Shown: positions 52,589 through 61,473, counted from the first letter of the stretch. The stretch: 64,000 nt of DNA from Curtobacterium pusillum (GCA_002025645.1 CP018783.1:3410001-3474000); one strand, 5' to 3'. Translations and numbers: made by a program. Notes: generated by a model not told the origin, from the sequence alone.

Positions 52589-53407
52589 TTGACCGATGAC
52601 ACGACCGGCCGCGGGAACACCCGCCCCACTTCGATCGCCGAGCTCCGTGCCGTCGCCCAGCCGGACGAGGTCCGGTCGCGGGCGAACGCCGAGCACTGGA
52701 CGGCGTCGCTGTACCTGCGGGACGTCTCGCCGTACCTGACGTGGCTGCTCCTGAAGACCCGGGTCAGCGCCAACCAGGTGACCGGACTGATGATCCTGGT
52801 CGGGTGGAGCATCGCCGCTGCCCTGCTCATCCCGGGCATCTGGGGTGCGGCGCTCGCGCTCGTCCTCGGCCAGCTGCAGATGCTCGTCGACTGCAGCGAC
52901 GGCGAGGTCGCCCGGTGGCGGGGGACCCGGTCGCCGGCCGGCGTGTTCCTCGACAAGGTGGGGCACTACACGACCGAGGGGCTCATCCCGATCGCACTCG
53001 GCGTCCGTGCCGCGACGTGGCCGATCCACGGTGCCGACTGGATGTGGACGACGATCGGCTGCGGGTTGGGGCTCGTCATCGTGCTGAACAAGGCGCTGAA
53101 CGACATGGTGCACGTCGCCCGCGCGAACGCCGGCCTCGACAAGCTCGTCGACCGTCGCGACGCGGGCACCGCACCGTCCGGGCGTCGGCTCGCGACCCTG
53201 CGCCGTGCCGCACGGTTCCTGCCGTTCCACCGGCTGTACCACTCGGTCGAGCTGAGCATCCTGGCGTTCGTCTTCGCGCTGCTGGCACTCGTGATCGGGC
53301 ACCCGCTGGCCGACCGCATCCTGGTGGGCGCGCTGCTGCCGCTCGCGGTGATCGCCACGTTCGGGCACTTCCTCGCGATCATCTCGTCGAAGCGGGTCCG
53401 CGCGTGA
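52589..53407 (+). CDS. CDP-alcohol phosphatidyltransferase family membrane protein
   Basis: A 272-residue membrane protein that would transfer a phospho-alcohol from a CDP-linked donor. The family motif reads DCSDGEVARWRGTRSPAGVF then LDKVGH at 121-126: Asp101, Asp104 and Asp122 are present but the last Asp, usually three residues on, is His126. The start is a rare TTG at 52589, with only a weak ribosome site; no ATG or GTG fits better. Its stop overlaps the next gene by 4 bases. In this cluster it could attach a polyol phosphate to a lipid or glycan. Confidence 0.82.
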   Translation: MTDDTTGRGNTRPTSIAELRAVAQPDEVRSRANAEHWTASLYLRDVSPYLTWLLLKTRVSANQVTGLMILVGWSIAAALLIPGIWGAALALVLGQLQMLVDCSDGEVARWRGTRSPAGVFLDKVGHYTTEGLIPIALGVRAATWPIHGADWMWTTIGCGLGLVIVLNKALNDMVHVARANAGLDKLVDRRDAGTAPSGRRLATLRRAARFLPFHRLYHSVELSILAFVFALLALVIGHPLADRILVGALLPLAVIATFGHFLAIISSKRVRA

Positions 53408-54312
53408 CGCCCGGGACCGTCCGGCGCCACGCGGTCCCGCACCGCGACCGGCCACGTGTCGCCGTCGTGAGCCTGTCACAGGGCACCCGCCCGGACGACC
53501 TCCGCCGGGGACTCGAGAGCGTGCTCGCGCAGCAGGGCGTCGAGCTCGACGTCGTGTGCGTCGGCAACGGCTGGGAGCCCGAGGGTCTGCCGGAGGGCGT
53601 CCGTGCGCTGGCGCTGCCCGAGAACGTCGGGATCCCAGCCGGACGCAATGCGGGGGTCGAGGTGGTCGACGGCGACTACGTGTTCTTCCTCGACGACGAC
53701 GCCTCCGTGCCGTCCGAGACCTTCCTGCGGGACGCGATCGGGCTGTTCGAACGGGACCCCTCGCTCGGACTCGTGCAACCACGGGTGGTCGACCCGACCG
53801 GAGCCGCGAACCCCACCCGCTGGATCCCCCGGATCCGCAAGGGCGAGCCGGACCACTCGTCGCCGGTGTTCTCGGTGTGGGAGGGCGCCGTCGTGCTGCC
53901 GATGGACGTGTACCGCGCAACCGGCGGCTGGGGAGCCGAGTACTTCTACGCGCACGAGGGCATCGAGCTCGCCTGGCGTGTGTGGGACGCCGGACGACGG
54001 ACCTGGTACGCCGGGGACCTCGTCGCGCACCACCCCGCGATCGACCCGGCACGCCACACCGAGTACTACCGACTGAACGCCCGGAACCGCGTCTGGCTGG
54101 CCCGCCGCAACCTGCCCGTCGTGCTCCGCCCGCTGTACGTCGGGTCGTGGGCCGCGATCCAGGTCGCGCGCTGGTGGCGGCACCCGCGCCGCCTGGCGAC
54201 CTGGTTCGGCGGCATCCGGGAGGGCTGGACCTCGGACTGCGGCCCCGCACACGTCATGGGGTGGCTGACCATCGGCCGCATGACGCTCGCCGGTCGCCCA
54301 CCGATCGTCTGA
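53404..54312 (+). CDS. Family 2 glycosyltransferase
   Basis: A 302-residue GT-A enzyme: VAVVSLSQGTRPDDL, PENVGIPAGRNAGVE, the DxD-type FFLDDDAS, and YAHEGIELAWRVWDAG as the catalytic base region. The C-terminus has an amphipathic part but no clear multi-span domain. The pattern is like rhamnosyl- and galactofuranosyl-type transferases; sugar unknown. Start GTG 53404 overlaps the CDP-alcohol transferase stop, showing translational coupling. Confidence 0.84.
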   Translation: MTPGTVRRHAVPHRDRPRVAVVSLSQGTRPDDLRRGLESVLAQQGVELDVVCVGNGWEPEGLPEGVRALALPENVGIPAGRNAGVEVVDGDYVFFLDDDASVPSETFLRDAIGLFERDPSLGLVQPRVVDPTGAANPTRWIPRIRKGEPDHSSPVFSVWEGAVVLPMDVYRATGGWGAEYFYAHEGIELAWRVWDAGRRTWYAGDLVAHHPAIDPARHTEYYRLNARNRVWLARRNLPVVLRPLYVGSWAAIQVARWWRHPRRLATWFGGIREGWTSDCGPAHVMGWLTIGRMTLAGRPPIV

Positions 54313-54354
54313 CCCGACCACCACGAACCGTCCGCCGACACCGGGAGAGGGACC

Positions 54355-55587
54355 ATGCCGATCATCCGCGACGTGCGCACCGCCGTGCGACTGGCCGAGC
54401 GACTGCTCAAGTCGCGTCGGAGCCGTCGTGCGCTCGCGCGTCGGCTGCCCAGCGCGCCGACCCCCGCCCCCGGCACGATCGAGACCGCGGTGTACTTCGC
54501 CGACGGCCCGGTGAACATGTACCAGGTCCGCCAGTGGTACGCCCCGCTCGCCGAGCTCGCGGCCACGCACCCGGTGGCGATCGTGTCGCGCAGTCCGGGG
54601 ACGATGCTGACGCTGCTCGAGGAGTCGCCGGTGCCGGTGGTCTACGCGCGGCAGGTCGTCGACCTCGAACGGTTCGTCGACGAGCAGGCACCCAAGATCG
54701 TCCTGTACGTCAACCAGAACGCCCGCAACTTCCAGATGATGCGGTACGGGCGCATGTGGCACGTCTTCGTCAACCACGGCGAGAGCGACAAGATGTACAT
54801 GACGACGAACCAGTTCAAGGCGTACGACTACGCCCTGATCGCCGGCGACGCCGCTCGTGACCGCCTCTCCGACGCCCTGTGGGACTACGACCTCGACGCC
54901 CGCGCGATCGCCATCGGACGCCCGCAAGCCGACCACTTCGCGGGTGCAGCTCCCTACCCGGAGGACGACCGCACCGTCGTGCTCTACGCGCCGACGTGGG
55001 AGGGCGACCGGGCAGCGGCCGCCTACGGGTCGATCGCGACCCACGGCACCATGATCGCCGAGCGCGTCCTGGCGTCTCCCGCGCACCGCCTGGTGTACCG
55101 ACCGCACCCGCGCAGCGGGGTCCGTGACGCCGCCTACAAGGCCGCCCACGAGCGCATCGTCGCGGCGATCGCCAGCGCCAACGCCGCTGACCCGCGCGCG
55201 CACCACGTGTACGACGACGGGGCGGAGCTCGGCTGGCAGCTCGCCGGTGCCGACGTCGCCATCACCGACATCAGCGCGATGATCTACGACCGCCTGGCCG
55301 TCGGGAAGCCGCTCATCGTGACCCGGCCGGAGTCCCCGGAAGCGGACGTCGACGAGCGAGGCTACCTCGGCGACGCCAACTGGCTGACCGCGGCCGACGC
55401 GGGAGACGTGGTCGCTCGGGTCGACGCCGCAGCCAACGACGACGCCGAGCTCGCGAAGCTGCAGCACTGGGTGCAGCGGTACTTCGGTGACACGACGCCG
55501 GGTGCCGCGACGGCGCGGTTCCACGGTGCGATCGAACGGCTGCTCGACCGCTGGCGTTCGGTCGCTGCGACGCGGAACGAGCGCTGA
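54355..55587 (+). CDS. CDP-glycerol glycerophosphotransferase family (TagF/TarF-like)
   Basis: A 410-residue polymerase or primase that adds glycerol (or another polyol) phosphate to a wall polymer. Family marks: WHVFVNHGESDKMYM, the HG motif region, VVLYAPTWEGDR, HRLVYRPHPRSG and ITDISAMIYDRL. The N-terminus lacks a signal peptide but has a basic helix that may bind the membrane. Start ATG 54355 follows GGGAGAGGGA closely. Its presence is the main evidence that the cluster makes a teichoic-acid-like polymer. Confidence 0.88.
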   Translation: MPIIRDVRTAVRLAERLLKSRRSRRALARRLPSAPTPAPGTIETAVYFADGPVNMYQVRQWYAPLAELAATHPVAIVSRSPGTMLTLLEESPVPVVYARQVVDLERFVDEQAPKIVLYVNQNARNFQMMRYGRMWHVFVNHGESDKMYMTTNQFKAYDYALIAGDAARDRLSDALWDYDLDARAIAIGRPQADHFAGAAPYPEDDRTVVLYAPTWEGDRAAAAYGSIATHGTMIAERVLASPAHRLVYRPHPRSGVRDAAYKAAHERIVAAIASANAADPRAHHVYDDGAELGWQLAGADVAITDISAMIYDRLAVGKPLIVTRPESPEADVDERGYLGDANWLTAADAGDVVARVDAAANDDAELAKLQHWVQRYFGDTTPGAATARFHGAIERLLDRWRSVAATRNER

Positions 55588-55615
55588 CGGCGACTGCGAC
55601 GCCGGCCCGGCGCCG

Positions 55616-55921
55616 TCAGACAGCACGGCCGTCGGCGACGAGGGACATCCGCCAGAGGTACTCGGACCGGTCCGGACGGCGCCACCGGACGACCACGACG
55701 CCGGTGTCGTCCGCGGCAGCGCCGAACACCGCGATCGTGAGCGCACGGCCCGGGTCGAGTCGGCGTACGGCGAGCGGTGGGCAGTACCCGTTGCCGAGGT
55801 GGGTGAGGGTGAGACCGTCGACGGGTTCGTCGCCGGTGTTCACCAGGTCGTAGCGACGTGGTGCGAGGGATCGGTCGATCGTGAACGGGACCGCGTAGGC
55901 AGTCGGTGTCGGGTGGTGCAT
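55616..55921 (-). CDS. Hypothetical protein, small beta-rich
   Basis: A 101-residue protein without a recognised domain; alternating pattern (RRYDLVNTGDEPVDGLTLTHLG) suggests a beta-sandwich such as an immunoglobulin-like fold. Support that it is real: ATG 55921 has TACCGT 6 bases upstream, the leaderless arrangement used widely here, and codon use fits its neighbours. It lies inside the wall cluster, opposite to the glycosyltransferases and in line with the ABC genes. No function can be assigned. Confidence 0.65.
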   Translation of the reverse strand: MHHPTPTAYAVPFTIDRSLAPRRYDLVNTGDEPVDGLTLTHLGNGYCPPLAVRRLDPGRALTIAVFGAAADDTGVVVVRWRRPDRSEYLWRMSLVADGRAV

Positions 55922-56030
55922 GCCGTCACGGTAGGGGGAGGGTCCGACGTTCGGGGCTGTGTTCTGCCGGGGGAGCGGACGGCTGTGGAGCGTGGGCTCG
56001 GGGGCCGGGTTGTTGAGGGGGAGTGGGTGC

Positions 56031-56801
56031 TCAGACGCCGTAGTCGGCGGAGTACCGCGCGAGGGCTTCCTCGATCGTGCCGTCGAGCTGCAGGTGCCCC
56101 TTGTCGAGGTAGAGTCCGCGATCGCAGAACCGCCGCAGGTCCTTGTCGCTGTGCGAGACGAAGAACAGGGTCCGGCCGCCGGCCAGGAGTTCCTCGATCC
56201 GCTTGTAGCACTTCTCGCGGAACGCCTTGTCGCCGACGGCGAGCACCTCGTCCACCAGGATGACCGGTTCGTCGAGCCGCGAGATCACCGCGAACGCGAT
56301 GCGCACCTTCATGCCGCTGGACAGGTGCTTGTACGGGGTGTCGACGAAGTCACCGATCTCGGCGAAGTCGATGATCTCGTCGAACGCGTCGCGGATCTCC
56401 GCGCGGGACATGCCGTGCAGCCCCGCTGTGAGGAAGACGTTGTCGCGGACCGAGAGGTCACCGACGAAGCCGCCCGTGATCTCGATGAGGGGAGCGACGC
56501 CGGCTCCGACGTGGACGCGGCCCTCGTCGGGGAGCATCACCTGCGCCACGAGCTTGAGCAGCGTCGACTTGCCCTGGCCGTTCCGCCCGACGACCCCGAT
56601 CGCCTCGCCCGGACGGACGTCGAAGGTCACACCCCGCAGCGCCCAGAACTCGTCGGCGCGCTTCCGGCGGTTGCTGCCGGCGAAGAGGTCCTTGAAGCTC
56701 CTGCTGGCGCGGCGGTTGCGCTTGAACCGGATCCCGGCGTCGCGTACCGAGATCACGGGTGCGACGGTCGTGTTCCGTCCGGTCTGCTCGGTGGCGGTCA
56801 T
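56031..56801 (-). CDS. tagH: ABC exporter ATPase for wall glycopolymer (TagH/Wzt type)
   Basis: A 256-residue ATPase with Walker A GRNGQGKST (72-80), signature HLSSGMKVRIAFA and Walker B ILVDEVLAVGD, the sequence style of TagH/Wzt polysaccharide exporters rather than nutrient importers. It lacks the C-terminal carbohydrate-binding domain of Wzt. ATG 56801 is chosen over GTG 56804: it follows AAGGAG by 5 bases and overlaps the permease stop in TGATG. It should energise export of the lipid-linked polymer. Confidence 0.9.
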   Translation of the reverse strand: MTATEQTGRNTTVAPVISVRDAGIRFKRNRRASRSFKDLFAGSNRRKRADEFWALRGVTFDVRPGEAIGVVGRNGQGKSTLLKLVAQVMLPDEGRVHVGAGVAPLIEITGGFVGDLSVRDNVFLTAGLHGMSRAEIRDAFDEIIDFAEIGDFVDTPYKHLSSGMKVRIAFAVISRLDEPVILVDEVLAVGDKAFREKCYKRIEELLAGGRTLFFVSHSDKDLRRFCDRGLYLDKGHLQLDGTIEEALARYSADYGV

Positions 56802-57625
56802 CACAGCTCCTTCAGGACGCGGTGCTCGCTGCGTCGGAAGACGACCGTCCCGATCCCGATGACCAGCACGGTCACGACGACCGACACCGCGACCTCGAAC
56901 CAGTCCAGCTGGGACGGGAAGAACGCCGAGCGGTAGATGCCGAAGATGCCGCTCAGGGGGTTGAACGCCGCCAGGTCGTGCAACCGGTCCGGCAGGGCCT
57001 GGGTGCTGTAGATGATGGGCGATGCGTAGAACAGGAAGCGCAGCACGAGCTTCACGGCGCGTTCGAGGTCACGGAAGAAGACGACGAGCGGCGCCACGAT
57101 CAGGCCGAGCCCGTACACGAGTCCGCACTGCAGCACGATCGCGAGGGGGTACAGCGCGAGTTCCCAGTGCACCTGGGCGCCGGTCGCGATCGCGAAGACG
57201 GCGAGCACCGGCAGGCTCAGCAGGAACTCGATGCCCTTCGACGCGTTGACCCGGGCGACCCAGATGCTCCGGGGGATCGTCGTCGACCGGATGAGCTTGG
57301 TCTCCTTGATGAACGCACGGGTCGAGTCGGAGACGGCCCCGGTGAACCACATCCACGGCAGCAGTGCCGAGAGCAGGAACACGATGTAGGGCTCTTCGCC
57401 GACCTTGCCGCGGTGGAACACCTGGGTGAAGACGAACCAGTAGATCGCCGACATCACCAGCGGATCGAGGATCGACCAGAAGTACCCCAGCGCCGACGTC
57501 GAGTAGCGGACACGGAGGTCGCGGACGGTCAGCAGCCAGAGGGCATGACGATAGCGCCGACCGGCGCTCCGGGAGGCCGCGGGTGCGGCAGCCGCGGGCG
57601 CGGTCGGCGCACTCGCTGTGGTCAC
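56801..57625 (-). CDS. tagG: ABC exporter permease for wall glycopolymer (TagG/Wzm type)
   Basis: A 274-residue membrane protein of the ABC-2 polysaccharide exporter type with six helices. Conserved parts: RDLRVRYSTSALGYFWSILDPL at the N-terminus, LLPWMWFTGAVSDSTRAFI, and FYASPIIYS near the C-terminus. Start GTG 57625 follows GAAGGG at 7 bases. Translationally coupled to the ATPase gene. The first 20 residues are an Ala/Pro tail. Confidence 0.9.
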   Translation of the reverse strand: MTTASAPTAPAAAAPAASRSAGRRYRHALWLLTVRDLRVRYSTSALGYFWSILDPLVMSAIYWFVFTQVFHRGKVGEEPYIVFLLSALLPWMWFTGAVSDSTRAFIKETKLIRSTTIPRSIWVARVNASKGIEFLLSLPVLAVFAIATGAQVHWELALYPLAIVLQCGLVYGLGLIVAPLVVFFRDLERAVKLVLRFLFYASPIIYSTQALPDRLHDLAAFNPLSGIFGIYRSAFFPSQLDWFEVAVSVVVTVLVIGIGTVVFRRSEHRVLKEL

Positions 57626-57669
57626 GGTTTCCCTTCGGGCGGAACCGCCGAGGGGGTCCTGACGGTGGT

Positions 57670-58365
57670 TCAGGCGAACAGGTTGTTCGCGCGCTCGAGG
57701 TCCTCGGCGAAGTCGATCTCGACGGCGTACATGTCGGAGATATCGATCGGGCTCCAGAGTAGCCCGTCCTCGGCGATGGCAGCCTCGATGCCGCCCTCGA
57801 AGTACTCCTGGTCGTCGACGCGGCCGAGCTGGCGGATGAGCGCCTGCTTGTCGGCGGACGAGACGTAGTTGATGCCGACCGCTTCGCCGAGACCGCCCAC
57901 GACCTGCTTCGACAGCTTGTGGATGAAGCCCTCGGCGTCGACCGTGTACTTGACCTCTTCGTCGGAGACCTTGTCGGTGTTGACGCTGACGAACGAGCGG
58001 TCCTCGTCGATCATGTCCGCGGCACGCACGAGCGCACGCGGGTCGAAGACGACGTCACCGTTCATCCAGAGGACCCCGCCCTTGCCCGTGGCCTTCAGCG
58101 CACGGAGGAGGCTCTTCGAGGTGTTCGTGGAGTCGTAGGACTCGTTGTAGACGAAGTTCGCGTCGGGGAAGGCCTCGACGATGTACTCCGACTTGTAGCC
58201 GACGACGATCGTCACGCGGGCGCTCGAACCGAACGCGGCGCGGATGTTGTCGAACTGCTGCTGCATGATGGTGCGGCCGTCGCTGAGTTCGGTGAGCGGC
58301 TTCGGCAGGCTGCGCCCGAGGCGGCTGCCCATCCCCGCTGCGAGGATCACGATCTGCGTGGTCAT
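57670..58365 (-). CDS. Sugar/choline-phosphate nucleotidyltransferase
   Basis: A 231-residue NTP transferase. The nucleotide-binding signature is VILAAGMGSRLGRSLPKPL at the N-terminus and the metal site is in VLWMNGDVVFDP. The length and style fit LicC/TarI-like cytidylyltransferases of wall-polymer pathways, which supply CDP-activated groups. If it makes a CDP-alcohol it could feed the CDP-alcohol transferase or the TagF-like enzyme of this cluster; that link is inference. Start ATG 58365 follows AGAAGGGA. The upstream region is long and structured. Confidence 0.84.
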   Translation of the reverse strand: MTTQIVILAAGMGSRLGRSLPKPLTELSDGRTIMQQQFDNIRAAFGSSARVTIVVGYKSEYIVEAFPDANFVYNESYDSTNTSKSLLRALKATGKGGVLWMNGDVVFDPRALVRAADMIDEDRSFVSVNTDKVSDEEVKYTVDAEGFIHKLSKQVVGGLGEAVGINYVSSADKQALIRQLGRVDDQEYFEGGIEAAIAEDGLLWSPIDISDMYAVEIDFAEDLERANNLFA

Positions 58366-58663
58366 GCTGGTCCCTTCTGGTGTCCGCCCGCGCGCCCTGG
58401 GGCACGGGCGGGCCTGGTCGAGTCTGCTCGCGGAAGGTCCGAGTTGTCCGTGAAGCACGCTGTCTCTGCGGTCATTCGCAGGGAAGGGCATCACGGATTC
58501 GCCGGCCGGAGCAGGTTTCCAAGTGGTGAACACTTCGTCGTGCCCTGGTGAATGATACGGAACGTGCCTCCCTCGGGGTACGTCTGCGAGTGCTTCGTGC
58601 TCAATTCGTGACACTGTGTCCGGCGGTTCCCCGCTGTCCGGAGAGCGTTGGTACGGTTGGGCC
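58366..58663. promoter_or_regulatory. 298-base divergent intergenic region
   Basis: No gene is supported here. On the minus strand a candidate -10 TATCAT lies near 58550, giving a leader of about 180 bases before the nucleotidyltransferase; CCGCCCG (58384-58390) and CGGGCGG (58405-58411) form a hairpin just before its ribosome site, and AAGTG/CACTT form a small inverted repeat near 58525. On the plus strand TACGGT (58652-58657) serves the ABC gene. Confidence 0.4.
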
Positions 58664-59899
58664 GTGGCAGCTGGAGCAACGGATGACGACGACGTGTACA
58701 GCACGTCGGACGCTGCCTGGCTGACCGAAGCCGACGAGGCCGACACGGCGCACACCGACGACGCCGGGCGGGACGACGCCGAGCAGGACGACATGGGGGA
58801 CGGGGATGCGCGCGACGCCTCCGCTGAGGACGCGATGACCGACGACACGACGGTCACGGAGACGACGAGCACGGACGACGCGAGCACGGACACCGCGGAG
58901 TCGGACGGCGCAGCCGCGACGCCGCAGGCCGCCGCGACCACCGGTCGCCGTCCCGGCAAGCCGCGCGGCGGCAAGGGACGCGCCACGCGCCCGACGCAGG
59001 CCGCGGGGACGACCGGCGCCGTGCCTCCAGGCCAGGAGACCGAGGAAGACGTCGACGCGTCGGACGAGCCCGCCCCCAAGGCGAAGAAGCGCCCCGCCTC
59101 GACGAAGCGCCCCGCCGCCGGCCCCAAGCAGCCGACGCAGCCCGTCGTGCTGCGCGCCAGCGGCCTCGTGAAGCGCTACGGCCAGACCCTCGCGGTGGAC
59201 GAGGTCGACCTCGAGATCCGCCAGGGCTCGATCTTCGGCGTCGTCGGCCCGAACGGCGCCGGCAAGACGACCACCCTGTCGATCGTGACCGGTCTGCTCC
59301 GCCCCGACGCGGGCACCGTGACCGTGCTCGACCACGACGTCTGGGCCGACCCGACCGCCGCCAAGCGCGACCTCGGCGTCCTGCCCGACCGGCTGCGGCT
59401 GTTCGACCGGCTCACCGGCGCGCAGCTCCTCTACTACTCGGCGACCCTCCGCGGGCTCGACGGCGCCACCGCCCGGAAACGCAGCGCCGACCTGGCCGAG
59501 GCGTTCGGCCTGGGCGAGGCGCTCGGTCGTCAGGTCGCGGACTACTCCGTGGGCATGGCGAAGAAGATCGCCCTCGCGGCGACGCTCATCCACTCGCCCC
59601 GGGTGCTCGTGCTCGACGAACCGTTCGAGTCCGTCGACCCGGTGAGCGCAGCGACCATCACCGAGATCCTCCGCCGGTACACGCGTGGGGGTGGGACGGT
59701 GGTGCTCTCCAGCCACTCGATGGAGCTCGTGCAGCGCACCTGCGACTCCGTCGCCATCATCGTCGGCGGCCGCGTCCTGGCCTCCGGCACGATGGCGCAG
59801 GTCCGCGGGCGCAAGAGCCTCGAGGACAAGTTCGTCGAACTCGCGGGCGGCCGCGTCGTGGCGGAGAGCATGGAATGGTTGCACAGCTTCTCCGGCTGA
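58664..59899 (+). CDS. ABC transporter ATPase with long disordered N-terminus
   Basis: A 411-residue protein. The first 155 residues are disordered: acidic Asp/Thr/Ala-rich, then Lys/Arg/Pro-rich. The ATPase follows with Walker A GPNGAGKTTT and Walker B RVLVLDEPFESVDP; the signature that should read LSGGQ is YSVGMAKKIALA, a variant seen in some ABC-2 type exporters. Start GTG 58664 has TACGGT 6 bases upstream. It overlaps the permease gene by 25 bases. Substrate unknown. The N-terminal coding region holds the repeat core CCGTGCCTCCAG (59019-59030). Confidence 0.87.
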   Translation: MAAGATDDDDVYSTSDAAWLTEADEADTAHTDDAGRDDAEQDDMGDGDARDASAEDAMTDDTTVTETTSTDDASTDTAESDGAAATPQAAATTGRRPGKPRGGKGRATRPTQAAGTTGAVPPGQETEEDVDASDEPAPKAKKRPASTKRPAAGPKQPTQPVVLRASGLVKRYGQTLAVDEVDLEIRQGSIFGVVGPNGAGKTTTLSIVTGLLRPDAGTVTVLDHDVWADPTAAKRDLGVLPDRLRLFDRLTGAQLLYYSATLRGLDGATARKRSADLAEAFGLGEALGRQVADYSVGMAKKIALAATLIHSPRVLVLDEPFESVDPVSAATITEILRRYTRGGGTVVLSSHSMELVQRTCDSVAIIVGGRVLASGTMAQVRGRKSLEDKFVELAGGRVVAESMEWLHSFSG

Positions 59900-61446
59900 G
59901 GGCCGACCTGCTCGCGGGGGAGGTCCGCGGCAGCGCCCGCCGGTCCGTCCTCGTCGTGCTCGGCAGCCTCGCCGGCCTGCTCGCCGCGGTGTTCGTGGCG
60001 GTCGAGATCGTCGGACTCCGGTCCGCCGCGCCCGAGGTGGCGCGCGCGGTCATCGTCCCCGTGGGCACCCTCATCTCCTTCGCGTTCACGGTCGTGCCGC
60101 TCGTCGTCGGCCGCAGTGACCAGTTCGATCCGCGCCGGTTCACCGTGTTCGGGATCGGTCGGCGCGACCTGGCCGTGGGCCTCGGCGTCGCCGGTCTCGT
60201 GGGTGTCCCCGTCGTCGCGGTGGCGATCGTCGCCGTCGCGCAGTCGGTCACGTGGATGCGCGGTGCAGGCGCCGGTGTCCTCGGCGTCGTCGGTGGTCTG
60301 CTCGCGATCGCGACGTGCGCGCTCCTCGTCCGGGTGGGCTGCGCGGTCGGCGCGGCGCTCATCGGTCCGCACCGTTCGCGGGACGCCGGGTGGCTCGTCG
60401 CGCTGCTGATCGTGGTGCTCGGCATCCCGACCGCGTCGCTGCTGCTCCGGGTCGACTGGCTCGACCCGGCGGGCACCGAGATGCAGCGCATCGCCGACGT
60501 CGCCGGCTGGACCCCGTGGGGTGCGGCCTGGGCGGTCCCCGCCGACGTCGCGAACGGCCTGGTCGGCGAGGGCATCGCCAAGCTCCTGATCGCCGTCGTC
60601 GTCGTGGCCCTGCTCGGATGGGCGTGGTGGGCCGTCGTCGGGCGTGCGCTCGAAACCGTGGACGGACGCGCCACGGCTCGCCGGTACCGCGGGCTCGGCT
60701 GGTTCGACCGGCTCGGTTCGACGCCCGTGGGCGCGGTCGCCGCGCGCGCACTCACGTACTGGGTGCGCGATCCCCGCTACCGCGCGTCGTACCTCATCAT
60801 CGTGTTCGTCCCGGTCGTCGTGATCCCGCTCGGAGTCGCCGGTGTCCCGTGGCACTGGACCGCACTCGTGCCGCTGCCGCTGATGGCGCTCATCGCCGGG
60901 TTCCTGCCGCACAACGACGTCTCGTACGACAACACCGCCGTGTGGCTGCACGTCGCCTCGGGGGCCCCGGGCTGGAGCGACCGCCTCGGTCGGCTCGTCC
61001 CCGTGCTCGCGGTCGGCATCCCCGCGATCGTCCTCGGGTCGTGGTTCTCCGCGTGGTTGTTCGGCGACTGGACCGCGTTCCCGGTGCTCATCGGGGTGAG
61101 TGCGAGCGCGCTGTTGTCCGGCCTCGGACTCTCCAGCGTCGTGTCCGTGCTGCTGCCCTACCCGACCGTCCGCCCGGGCGACCACCCCTTCCAGCAGCCG
61201 CAGGCCGCCGGCGCGCTCGCCTCGGTGGCGCAGTCGTCGATGGTGGTCGGGATCGTCGTGTGCTCGGTGCCCGCGGCGTGGATGGCGGTGCTCGCGTTCG
61301 TGGACGGCCCGTCGCCGTGGGGCGTCCTGACCCTCGTGGTCGGTGTCGTGGTCGGCGTGGTCGTCCTCGCGGCCGGCGTCGTCGCCGGTGGTCGGCTCTT
61401 CGACCGCCACGGGCCGGACCTGTTGGCCGCAGCGCAACGCAACTGA
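59875..61446 (+). CDS. ABC-2-like transporter permease
   Basis: A 523-residue membrane protein with about twelve hydrophobic helices, the only partner candidate for the ATPase just upstream, whose 3' end it overlaps by 25 bases. No family motif can be named with confidence beyond a generic ABC-2-type membrane protein. Start ATG 59875 lies inside the ATPase gene, giving translational coupling. The protein ends LFDRHGPDLLAAAQRN. It is followed by an inverted repeat at 61474. Confidence 0.8.
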   Translation: MVAQLLRLRADLLAGEVRGSARRSVLVVLGSLAGLLAAVFVAVEIVGLRSAAPEVARAVIVPVGTLISFAFTVVPLVVGRSDQFDPRRFTVFGIGRRDLAVGLGVAGLVGVPVVAVAIVAVAQSVTWMRGAGAGVLGVVGGLLAIATCALLVRVGCAVGAALIGPHRSRDAGWLVALLIVVLGIPTASLLLRVDWLDPAGTEMQRIADVAGWTPWGAAWAVPADVANGLVGEGIAKLLIAVVVVALLGWAWWAVVGRALETVDGRATARRYRGLGWFDRLGSTPVGAVAARALTYWVRDPRYRASYLIIVFVPVVVIPLGVAGVPWHWTALVPLPLMALIAGFLPHNDVSYDNTAVWLHVASGAPGWSDRLGRLVPVLAVGIPAIVLGSWFSAWLFGDWTAFPVLIGVSASALLSGLGLSSVVSVLLPYPTVRPGDHPFQQPQAAGALASVAQSSMVVGIVVCSVPAAWMAVLAFVDGPSPWGVLTLVVGVVVGVVVLAAGVVAGGRLFDRHGPDLLAAAQRN

Positions 61447-61473
61447 CCGGGTCGCGCCCGACGCGACCACGAG

